Source of the DNA: Saprospiraceae bacterium | GTDB taxonomy: Bacteria > Bacteroidota > Bacteroidia > Chitinophagales > Saprospiraceae | Assembly (NCBI GenBank): GCA_014379065.1 | Contig: JACMMM010000209.1 | Span: forward strand, 1-12,315 | DNA length: 12,315 nt | Direction: 5' to 3' | Part shown: positions 1-5,314 of the stretch, piece after piece | How the letters are laid out: the number at the start of each line of letters is the position of its first letter | How positions within the stretch are numbered: position 1 is the first letter of the stretch | Made by a program: the position numbers and the translations under genes | Notes under the pieces: model-generated | Told to the model about the DNA's origin: nothing | Database searches by the model: none | What the model saw: only the letters and a program-made list of their open reading frames with translations

Positions 1-2
1 GG

Positions 3-65
3 CAAGTAAACTTTCATGATGTGATGATTTTCAACAGTTATTGGGACGGACGAGCCGACAAATGA
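3..65 (+). CDS. Possible 3' tip of an unidentified gene entering from the left edge
   Basis: The frame starting at base 3 is open from the window edge and stops at TGA 63-65. The 20 codons read QVNFHDVMIFNSYWDGRADK, which has protein-like composition (several aromatic and acidic residues). The other two plus frames stop almost at once (TAA at 7-9, TGA at 17-19). A minus-strand frame is also open over about 1-90, so the coding strand is not settled. I do not recognise a family. It is listed only because it would be the natural end of an upstream gene that precedes the remnant at about 206. Confidence 0.2.
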   Translation, partial: QVNFHDVMIFNSYWDGRADK

Positions 66-205
66 AACCCAGACACTGTTTGACTCGCTAACCTAAAAGG
101 GTTGGATCCTCGTCTCGAAATTCATCTTGGCAGACAATAACGAAGAAAAAAGATTAATAAGGCTGTCCAACAAAAATTTATTGCCAATTTTGGACTGCTT
201 TTCCC
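66..205. other. Non-coding stretch before the protease remnant
   Basis: No convincing reading frame is present. The frame of the downstream remnant is closed by TAA at 158-160. The main structure is the imperfect inverted repeat at 159-200, listed separately. A short AACC/GGTT stem (about 90-107) is too weak to call a terminator. Confidence 0.4.
159..200. repeat. Imperfect inverted repeat next to a truncated gene
   Basis: The left arm, AAGGCTGTCCAACAAAAATT (159-178), pairs with the reverse complement of AATTTTGGACTGCTT (186-200), sharing AAG, GTCCAA and AATT blocks around a short centre. A stem-loop is therefore possible. A GGCTGTCC start followed by an A-run resembles the tips of several transposase-bearing insertion sequences, but no transposase is nearby, so an IS-end remnant is only a guess. 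Its position just upstream of the point where protein similarity begins is what makes it notable. Confidence 0.35.
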
Positions 206-862
206 TTCAGTACCTTTCCCTGTGTCACGGTGCGTGATAATTTTACCGGAGCAGGCTGTACGAAAGAAGACAATATGGTGTTGACCGTGTCTGGGGCTGC
301 CGGGCCATTTGAAGTTACCGTGCCCAATGCACCCTTGCATTGGACTGGAAACACAAATCAGACAGTTACTTGGAATGTGGCTGGCTCAGCAGGCGCTCCG
401 GTCAATTGTGCCAATGTAAAAATTTCACTCTCCATTGATGGTGGTTGGACTTACCCAACGGTAATCCTTGCCACTACAGGCAATGATGGCACCCAAAATA
501 TTACGGTTCCCAATACGCCTTCCAATAATTGTCGCATCAAAATTCAAGGTGTCGGCAATGTTTTTTACGACATCTCAAATCAGGATTTCTTTATAACCGC
601 TGGCCTTCCAGTAGAATTGCTGGAATTCAATGCCCGTTTAAAAAAAAAGAATAGAGCCTTGTTAACTTGGGCGACTGCCTCAGAAAAAGACAACAAAGGG
701 TTTGAAATCCAGCAAGCCACCAATCACCAAATTCACCAATCTCCAATTCATTCCTCAATGCCATCGCTGTCTTCCAACCGAGGAACAGGCTTTGGCGCGG
801 GTTGGCGCGAGCTGGGTGTTGGATCTTCTTCGATGGCTTTGGGGTCGTCGGGCGGGCGATAA
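206..862 (+). pseudogene. Remnant of a secreted T9SS-type protein (reprolysin-like metalloprotease C-terminal region)
   Basis: The translated core (about 206-717) matches the C-terminal region of large secreted Bacteroidota proteins, often reprolysin-type metallopeptidases. It has the conserved VTVRDNFTGAGCTKEDN strand, then a beta-sandwich with TVTWNVAGS, VKISLSIDGG and NNCRIKIQGVGN, then the linker LPVELLEFNARLKKKNRALL and TWATASEKDNKGFEIQQ. In intact relatives that linker leads to a C-terminal T9SS sorting domain. Here similarity stops at about 717 in CACCAAT repeats, and the frame runs on to TAA 860-862 only as the antisense of the CvpA gene. The 5' side is also cut: an in-frame stop lies at 158-160, no ATG lies upstream of the conserved core, and no catalytic domain or signal peptide is present. 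A spurious Pro-Cys (TFPCVTV) sits where relatives usually have a single Arg. It is most likely a dead fragment, although GTG 230 could start a short product. Confidence 0.7.
718..747. repeat. Degenerate short direct repeats (CACCAAT-type)
   Basis: Units CACCAAT (718-724), CACCAAATT (725-733), CACCAAT (734-740) and TCCAATTCA (742-750) follow each other with a 7 to 9 base period; on the minus strand this reads as TTGGTGA/ATTGGTGA. The array lies between the point where protein similarity of the remnant is lost and the stop codon of the minus-strand CvpA gene (748-750). Similar AT-rich 'attcaccaattcac' strings occur between genes in Saprospiria genomes as far as I recall, which I cannot verify here. 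Confidence 0.55.
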
Positions 863-1422
863 GTCTTGTCTTTGCCCTCTGTGCGATCAACGCCATATTT
901 ATCAAGGTGATCCATCCAATTCATCGAGCTGCCCCATACATCCAGCGCTAAAGGTTTCATCTTAACGGCTAAATCTTTGGCCTTTGCAGGAATAGGCTCC
1001 AAGAAACTGTAAGTTTTTGATTCCGAAATAGTGGCTTCGTTGACAAACTGTACTTTCGTCGCAAACCATACCAACACACTGTACACTACCACCAAAAAAC
1101 CGCCCATTGCCACCCCTCCCGCTACTTGATTGATAATGCCAAGATAGGCCATTCGCATCGCAGCCTCCAAGGCTCGCGCGGCCGAGCGCACAATGAGCAT
1201 GATGATGAGCAAATTGACCAGAAAACCCGCCAAGAACATCGTTGGATTATCGGAATGGAACATGCTTTTGAGGACACTGGTCATGGTAGGCGCCATTTTG
1301 AACGCCAAAATAAAACCAAAAACGTAGAGCACCAGGGTGAACACTGTGCTGATAATCCCCCGAGAGTAGCCTTGCCAAAAGCCGTAGGCGAAGAAGGCGA
1401 TAAAGCCAATGTCTATGGGCAT
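748..1422 (-). CDS. CvpA family membrane protein
   Basis: A 224-residue protein with the CvpA fold. The N-terminus MPIDIGFIAFFAYGFWQGY leads into a first membrane helix with the family's xGxxxG-type 'WQGYSRGII' turn. Further helices follow at about residues 25-45, 60-85 and 100-125, including the conserved FLVNLLIIMLIVRSAARALE and QVAGGVAMGGFLVVVYSVLV segments. The last 90 residues are a cytoplasm-like Pro/Glu/Asp-rich tail typical of Bacteroidota members. CvpA proteins are inner-membrane proteins first linked to colicin V production and later to envelope stress and bile tolerance; the exact activity is unknown. ATG 1422 is chosen because it begins the family N-terminus; an in-frame extension to 1497 would overlap the divergent gene and lacks similarity. 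An exact TAnnTTTG motif lies 22 bases upstream. Confidence 0.85.
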   Translation of the reverse strand: MPIDIGFIAFFAYGFWQGYSRGIISTVFTLVLYVFGFILAFKMAPTMTSVLKSMFHSDNPTMFLAGFLVNLLIIMLIVRSAARALEAAMRMAYLGIINQVAGGVAMGGFLVVVYSVLVWFATKVQFVNEATISESKTYSFLEPIPAKAKDLAVKMKPLALDVWGSSMNWMDHLDKYGVDRTEGKDKTYRPPDDPKAIEEDPTPSSRQPAPKPVPRLEDSDGIEE

Positions 1423-1443
1423 GTTAGAACTGTAAATTCCTGA

Positions 1444-1451
1444 CAAAGATA
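1444..1451 (-). promoter_or_regulatory. Candidate -7 element TATCTTTG for the CvpA gene
   Basis: This is an exact match to the Bacteroidota primary-sigma -7 consensus TAnnTTTG on the minus strand. It would place transcription start near 1438 and give a leader of about 16 nt. No TTG sits at the usual -33 distance, so support is from the -7 motif and position only. Confidence 0.35.
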
Positions 1452-2026
1452 TGGATATCCTATTCAACTTTTTAACCCGCGCTGCTACAGGGCGCAACGT
1501 CTTGATGCTCCTGGTGTTATATCTGTTTTTCGTCGCATACGCATTGCCCCATGCAGCCGCGACTTTGCAGCAGGATTCCGGCCAGCCCGATTTCGAACCA
1601 CTCGACCTTCGATTCGGGTTTTCCCCAGAAGAAGCTTGGCAGGCGCTGGAGGCACTCGGCCCTGTTGGGCGGGAGCATTATCGGTCTGCAGAAACGATCA
1701 TGGACGTTTTCTATCCCTTAACCTATGGCCTGTTCTTTTCGCTATTGATGCTATTCCTGTTCCAAAAAGCAGGTGGTCGGCTGGCCCGGATGCGTTGGCT
1801 GGCCGTATTGCCATTGGTCGGCACCTTGTTCGACTGGCTGGAAAATTTCGGTATTGTCCGCTTAATTGATGTCTTTCCAGCGCGAGCGGATGGATGGGCG
1901 CAATTTGCCGCAGCGGTTGGCGAGATCAAATGGCTGTTCGCTTTCATTGGTATTGTTGGAAGCCTGACAGGGTTGGTCGGCTGGATGATGGCGCGTTGGA
2001 AAGCCCGGTCGGGGAATGCAGGCTAA
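1451..2026 (+). CDS. Unrecognised multi-pass membrane protein
   Basis: A 191-residue protein with about four membrane helices: residues 15-35 (VLMLLVLYLFFVAYAL), 86-104 (YPLTYGLFFSLLMLFLF), 114-131 (LAVLPLVGTLFDWLENF) and 158-180 (LFAFIGIVGSLTGLVGWMMA). Between the first two lies a non-membrane loop of about 45 residues that includes FGFSPEEAWQALEALGP and the polar run YRSAETIMDVFYP. The conserved-looking polar residues near membranes (YRSAE, DWLEN, EIKW) suggest a real, constrained family, but I do not recognise a named one. It starts 28 bp from the divergent CvpA start, so the two share an upstream region. Just three codons after its stop, in the same frame, the ABC ATPase remnant begins. 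Confidence 0.75.
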   Translation: MDILFNFLTRAATGRNVLMLLVLYLFFVAYALPHAAATLQQDSGQPDFEPLDLRFGFSPEEAWQALEALGPVGREHYRSAETIMDVFYPLTYGLFFSLLMLFLFQKAGGRLARMRWLAVLPLVGTLFDWLENFGIVRLIDVFPARADGWAQFAAAVGEIKWLFAFIGIVGSLTGLVGWMMARWKARSGNAG

Positions 2027-2350
2027 GATGAAGTAGAACACCGCGCCATGGAACGACTCAAAATGCTTGACATAGAAGCGCTTGCCTTGAAAAAAGCCAA
2101 CCACTTGTCCGGTGGTGAAATGCAGCGTGTAGCCATTGCCCGTGCCCTGATCAACGACCCCATCATCATCATGGGAGACGAACCGACGGGCAATCTGGAC
2201 AAAAAAAACAGCGACAACGTATTTGAGATATTTAAGCAATTGTCTGAGGAATTCAAGCAAACTTTGCTCATCGTGACCCACGACCCAAGTTTTGCTGCAA
2301 ACACCCATCGGATTATTGAAATGGAGGATGGGCGGATCATTTCAAATTAG
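2027..2350 (+). pseudogene. 5'-truncated ABC transporter ATPase (LolD/MacB type)
   Basis: The frame encodes only the second half of an ABC nucleotide-binding domain: the signature LSGGEMQRVAIARAL, Walker B IIIMGDEPTGNLD with its catalytic Glu and D-loop, the H-loop VTHD, and the C-terminal IIEMEDGRIISN. These are the motifs of lipoprotein/macrolide exporters of the LolD/MacB family. A normal family member has about 220-230 residues; here roughly the first 115, including Walker A and the Q-loop, are missing. Similarity begins right after the TAA (2024-2026) of the upstream gene (DEVEHRAMERLKML...), so the break lies at that junction. ATG 2048 could start a 100-residue product, which could not bind ATP normally. 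It reads as a deletion or recombination scar. No partner permease gene is nearby. Confidence 0.8.
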
Positions 2351-2408
2351 CCCATTTACAATTATTCACCCGTTCCTTAATCCCTTAATCTGGATAAAAA
2401 CAAGCACC

Positions 2409-3521
2409 ATGGCACAAAAATCAGAACAGCTCCAATTGGAAGTAGACACCGCATTCCTTTACGAAAGCCTCTCAAAAATTCAGGAAGATGCCTCGACCGC
2501 CGAAGTGTTGCGGGCGTTGGCAGGTATTGAAAGAAGCCATGCTGACCATTTTTTGGCAAAAATGCGTGAAACAGAGCCGGATTTTGAGTTGCCACCCCCA
2601 AGTCGTAGGGCCAGGCTCCAGTTCAAACTGGGCGGCCTTTTCGGCTACGATTTTATCATCGCCAACCTGTCGAGTGTGGAACGCATGTTGGCCCGCTCCA
2701 CCATTGAACAAAAACGCCAGCAAGGCGAAAAGCCCAGCGGTTTTGAGCATAACCATTTGAAAATATTGGAATCACTCTCCCATAGAACTTCTGCCAACGT
2801 CAGCGGAGGCTTCATGTCCAAGATGGAAGGTCGCCACAAATCAGTCGGCGGAAATGCGCTGCGGGCAGCGGTGTTGGGTGCGAACGACGGTCTGGTGTCC
2901 AACATGAGCCTTGTGATGGGCGTAGCGGGCGCTGCCGCCGCAAATGACACGATCTTGCTGACAGGCTTGGCTGGTTTGCTGGCAGGCGCTATTTCAATGT
3001 CCTTGGGCGAATGGCTGTCGGTGCAAAGTTCTCGGGAACTGTTTTTGAAGCAAATCGCCCTCGAAGCCGAAGAACTGGAAGCCTCTCCCGAACATGAAGA
3101 ACAGGAACTTGCGCTCATTTATCAAGCCAAAGGCATGGAAAAATCTAAAGCCCAAGAAATGGCCCACAAAATCATGGCGGACAAAGAGACAGCATTGGAC
3201 ACCTTGGTGCTTGAGGAGCTGGGCATTGACAAAGCGGAATTGGGCGGCTCGGCATGGGAAGCAGCTTTGACTTCTTTCTTTTTGTTTGCGTTTGGTGCTA
3301 TTATCCCGGTCGCACCGTTCTTTTTCACCAATGGTGCCGAAGCCATTTATATTAGCCTCAGCTTGAGTGTCTTGGGTTTGTTTGGAATCGGCAGCGCAAC
3401 CTCGCTGTTCACGGGTCGGTCGGTCTGGTTTTCGGGCCTACGACAAGTGTTGTTTGGGCTGGTTGCAGCGGCAGTGACTTACGGTGTGGGGCATTTGATC
3501 GGGGTTTCGATAGCGGGGTAA
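2409..3521 (+). CDS. Ferritin-like / VIT1-CCC1 fusion membrane transporter (MbfA-like)
   Basis: A 370-residue two-domain protein. Residues 1-125 form a rubrerythrin/ferritin-like four-helix domain with a complete set of candidate di-iron ligands in two half-repeats: Glu19 with E41-x-x-H44, and Glu91 with E113-x-x-H116. Residues 145-370 are a VIT1/CCC1 transporter with the hallmark LGANDGLVSN helix, ISMSLGEWLSVQ at the end of helix 2, a cytosolic Glu-rich metal-binding hairpin (about 205-270), and three further helices (AALTSFFLFAFGAIIPVAPF, a LSLSVLGLFGIGSATSLF segment and QVLFGLVAAAVTYGVGHLI). Proteins of this architecture (MbfA of Agrobacterium and Bradyrhizobium) export iron and protect against iron and peroxide stress; Mn2+ is an alternative substrate. 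ATG 2409 begins the ferritin domain; the upstream in-frame ATG 2292 would overlap the ATPase remnant and adds unrelated sequence. No Shine-Dalgarno is visible. Confidence 0.88.
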   Translation: MAQKSEQLQLEVDTAFLYESLSKIQEDASTAEVLRALAGIERSHADHFLAKMRETEPDFELPPPSRRARLQFKLGGLFGYDFIIANLSSVERMLARSTIEQKRQQGEKPSGFEHNHLKILESLSHRTSANVSGGFMSKMEGRHKSVGGNALRAAVLGANDGLVSNMSLVMGVAGAAAANDTILLTGLAGLLAGAISMSLGEWLSVQSSRELFLKQIALEAEELEASPEHEEQELALIYQAKGMEKSKAQEMAHKIMADKETALDTLVLEELGIDKAELGGSAWEAALTSFFLFAFGAIIPVAPFFFTNGAEAIYISLSLSVLGLFGIGSATSLFTGRSVWFSGLRQVLFGLVAAAVTYGVGHLIGVSIAG

Positions 3522-3534
3522 GGAATTTATACAA

Positions 3535-3565
3535 CTCCTAGGTTTTTGAAACCTCCTAGGTTTTT
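3535..3565. repeat. Doubled CTCCTAGGTTTTT element, possible bidirectional terminator
   Basis: Two exact copies of CTCCTAGGTTTTT (3535-3547 and 3553-3565) are 18 bp apart. Each contains the palindrome CCTAGG. AGGTTT (3540-3545) can pair with AAACCT (3549-3554), and that AAACCT can alternatively pair with AGGTTT (3558-3563). The element lies between the convergent ferritin-VIT and DUF2238 genes and contains the DUF2238 stop codon (3556-3558). A stem followed by T-runs on the plus strand fits a terminator, but the stems are short. Confidence 0.5.
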
Positions 3566-4170
3566 ACCTCTTTCTGAATCACCCAAGGCAAAAAAACCAT
3601 CGAGGCAATAGCGCCCGTCAGATTCAGGAGCAAATCTTTCTGGGCATCCCACTCGTCGCCTTGGGTGCCGAGGAATGCCGTTCCGGCGTCGGATGCCACC
3701 ACTACTGCGGCTGCCCATTCCATAAGCTCATAGAGCACACCAACCAGCACAATAACGCAACAGGTAAAAATGAAAATGGCTTTCACCTTCCGGCTCACCT
3801 TTTTGCGCAGGGTTTCAAAAATGGGCATGGCGAGCAGGAATCCCCAGAGAAAATGCACAAAACGGTCGTAATGGTTGCGCTCCCAGCCCAGCCAATCCGA
3901 CACCCACCTGCCAGCAGGCACCTCCGAATAAGTATAATGCGAGCCAATACTGTGCAGTACGAGGAAGATAAAAATCAGCGTATAAGAAAGAGTCGAAAGC
4001 CGGACGGTCCGATGGATGTACAACAGGTACGGCACCGCTAAAAACACAAGTATGTTCTCCAAAAACCAATCGGAACGATGCACCGGGTTGATTCCCAGCA
4101 ATGCCCAGATAAGCAGGTATCCCCAAAACAGGATTTGAAGGTATCGCTTTCGATTTTTTTCGTTGAGCAT
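3556..4170 (-). CDS. DUF2238 (YjdF-like) integral membrane protein
   Basis: A 204-residue polytopic membrane protein with the DUF2238 signature motifs in order: GSHYTYSEVP, then RNHYDRFVHFLWGFLLAMP, then LYELMEWAAAV, and finally FLGTQGDEWDAQKDLLLN. About six hydrophobic segments are visible (near residues 10-28, 35-50, 57-75, 104-122, 132-152 and 183-199). Members such as E. coli YjdF are inner-membrane proteins without an assigned function; the clustered His, Asp and Glu residues facing the membrane hint at metal or proton chemistry, which is inference only. ATG 4170 is selected because an extension to 4275 would run 74 bases into the upstream small gene and adds non-family sequence. It is the last of four minus-strand genes, 31 bp after the small TM gene. 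Confidence 0.85.
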   Translation of the reverse strand: MLNEKNRKRYLQILFWGYLLIWALLGINPVHRSDWFLENILVFLAVPYLLYIHRTVRLSTLSYTLIFIFLVLHSIGSHYTYSEVPAGRWVSDWLGWERNHYDRFVHFLWGFLLAMPIFETLRKKVSRKVKAIFIFTCCVIVLVGVLYELMEWAAAVVVASDAGTAFLGTQGDEWDAQKDLLLNLTGAIASMVFLPWVIQKEVKT

Positions 4171-4201
4171 GGTTCCCAAAATCCTAACGCGATTAGAAAT
4201 A

Positions 4202-4417
4202 TTATGAAGTAACAGCAGGGTGTTCGACTTCTTCGGCCATTTCAAGTTGCTGAAGATGCGCTTCCAGATCAGCAAGCCAATGATCCAACTGATCCATTGC
4301 CGTGTTTTTCAGGCGTTCGAGCCACTTGCGGCCGGTTTCGGTGTAAAAAAGGAAATATACCGCCCCGGCTACTAAAGCCGCAGCGAGCAAAATCTCGGGA
4401 AAAGTTCTCTTTTGCAT
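4202..4417 (-). CDS. Small single-pass membrane protein, YqjD/YtxH-like in layout
   Basis: A 71-residue protein: a short basic N-terminus (MQKR), one helix at about 8-27 (PEILLAAALVAGAVYFLFY), then TETGRKWLERLKNTAMDQLD and an amphipathic Glu/Leu-rich tail (LADLEAHLQQLEMAEEVE). The 'TETGRKWLERLK' stretch directly after the helix is reminiscent of YtxH-type proteins, which place an (I/A)GKxxR-like segment and an amphipathic helix after one TM. Its stop lies 31 bp before the DUF2238 start, and it begins 6 bp after the preceding gene, so it is almost certainly co-transcribed. Function unknown; a membrane-anchored scaffold is possible. Confidence 0.7.
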   Translation of the reverse strand: MQKRTFPEILLAAALVAGAVYFLFYTETGRKWLERLKNTAMDQLDHWLADLEAHLQQLEMAEEVEHPAVTS

Positions 4418-4423
4418 AACTTT

Positions 4424-4900
4424 TTAATTTTCAGGTTTTTGCGTGACTGTTTCGGGTGTCTTTTCGGCTTTTCGAAGCTTGTTCCGAAGGGTGGAAATAC
4501 CTTGCCGAAGCCGACTGTATATTTTCACTTTCACCGATTTTTCGGGAGCGTTTTCCAAATTTTCTTTCAAGGACGGCTTCTTTGATTTTCCAAATTTCGG
4601 CCAAAACTTTATAGCGACAGGAGTGAGCAGTTTCAACCCAAGCGCCCATTTTGGATCTCTCACGAGCAGGTCCACCACAAAGGAGAGCGGTGCTGGCAAT
4701 TGACTTAAAACGCTAGAAGATTCCTCCCCGGTTTTCTTTTTCGAAAAACCCAACGCCCCGCTCACCGCTTTCTTGAGCAGGTTTGCAGGCTTGATTTCTT
4801 CACGGATTTCGAGAAAAGTCTTTTTCAAATCGTTGCGCTCTTGCTCGATTTGTGCTTTCAGTTCTGCCTTGCGGCGCTGGAGTTTGATAAGGCTATCCAT
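4424..4900 (-). CDS. Basic coiled-coil protein, YqjK-like N-terminus
   Basis: A protein of 158 residues. The start MDSLIKLQRRKAELKAQIEQ, followed by ERNDLKKTF, resembles E. coli YqjK-type small proteins and forms a charged coiled coil. The rest is Lys-rich with a short hydrophobic patch (LSQLPAPLSFVVDLL; WALGLKLLTPVAIKF) and a basic tail. ATG 4900 overlaps the upstream stop as ATGGATAG (8 bp), a typical translational-coupling arrangement; ATG 4921 (seven residues longer, 29 bp overlap) is the alternative. In E. coli, yqjD-yqjE-yqjK encode a membrane ribosome-associated protein, a DUF1469 protein and a coiled-coil protein; this run has the same three kinds of protein in a different order, which supports a shared role at the membrane. 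The specific activity is unknown. Confidence 0.7.
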   Translation of the reverse strand: MDSLIKLQRRKAELKAQIEQERNDLKKTFLEIREEIKPANLLKKAVSGALGFSKKKTGEESSSVLSQLPAPLSFVVDLLVRDPKWALGLKLLTPVAIKFWPKFGKSKKPSLKENLENAPEKSVKVKIYSRLRQGISTLRNKLRKAEKTPETVTQKPEN

Positions 4901-5264
4901 TTTTGCTTGGGTTTTCTTCATCCATCTCGTCTAAGGCGGTTTGGATAAATTTGTTGCGGACAAACGGGCGAATCCAACGATACACAAAATAGGCAATCGG
5001 CACGAAAATCAATCCAGCAAGGGCAAAGCCTCCGGCACGGTTGCCGATAAAATCGCCGAGCCACCAGGCGAATCCCATGCAGAAAAAGAACAGCACGAGC
5101 ACGGCGAAGACGAATAACGTGAACACTCCTGCTAGCTCAGCTGCAAGGTTCGATAGTTTTTCAGTGGCGGTGAGGCTTATATATTCCCATCGCGTTTCGA
5201 GGTGCTGGTTGACTTGACCAAAAAGTCGGTGCAGCAGTTGTTCGGTGTCGGTTTCTTCTGTCAT
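4893..5264 (-). CDS. DUF1469 / holin-X superfamily membrane protein (YqjE-like)
   Basis: A 123-residue protein with the layout of PF07332/DUF1469. An amphipathic N-terminal helix (QLLHRLFGQVNQHLETRWEY, with the family's YISLTATEKLSNLAAELAG) is followed by two membrane helices as a hairpin, FTLFVFAVLVLFFFCMGFAW and a GGFALAGLIFVPIAYFVYRW segment, and a short basic-acidic tail ending RNKFIQTALDEMDEENPS. Annotation pipelines often name this family 'phage holin family protein', but there is no phage context; E. coli YqjE is the chromosomal parallel. It is the first gene of a four-gene minus-strand unit and has an exact TAnnTTTG motif 30 bases upstream. The role is probably membrane stress or stationary phase (inference from YqjE/YqjD). 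Confidence 0.8.
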   Translation of the reverse strand: MTEETDTEQLLHRLFGQVNQHLETRWEYISLTATEKLSNLAAELAGVFTLFVFAVLVLFFFCMGFAWWLGDFIGNRAGGFALAGLIFVPIAYFVYRWIRPFVRNKFIQTALDEMDEENPSKNG

Positions 5265-5293
5265 GTTTAGTTTATACTTGTTGGTTAACTATG

Positions 5294-5301
5294 CAAAGTT
5301 A
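5294..5301 (-). promoter_or_regulatory. Candidate -7 element TAACTTTG for the DUF1469 operon
   Basis: This is an exact TAnnTTTG on the minus strand, placing transcription start near 5287 with a leader of about 23 nt before ATG 5264. It lies in the 50-bp gap between the J-domain gene and the DUF1469 gene, so the latter may have its own promoter rather than depend on read-through. No TTG is seen at -33. Confidence 0.35.
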
Positions 5302-5314
5302 GCATTCGCAGCAC

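Noticed and set aside
122..340. Open frame on the minus strand, 72 codons
   Set aside because: It lies antisense to the well-supported protease remnant and shows no family motif.
718..747. CRISPR array
   Set aside because: The units are only 7 to 9 bases with no spacers and no cas genes.
1126..1443. Plus-strand frame of 105 codons
   Set aside because: It is antisense to the CvpA gene, whose hydrophobic helices and start are convincing.
1862..2340. Two overlapping minus-strand frames
   Set aside because: They are antisense to the membrane protein end and the ABC ATPase motifs; their composition is unlike a protein family.
2645..3118. Minus-strand frame of 157 codons, Ser/Ala-rich
   Set aside because: It is a shadow of the ferritin-VIT gene, which has conserved motifs throughout.
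3661..4041. Plus-strand frame of 126 codons
   Set aside because: It is antisense to DUF2238, which carries all family motifs.
4893..5264. Phage holin, hence a prophage or lysis cassette
   Set aside because: The family is DUF1469/YqjE-like with chromosomal partners; no endolysin, portal, capsid or integrase gene is near.
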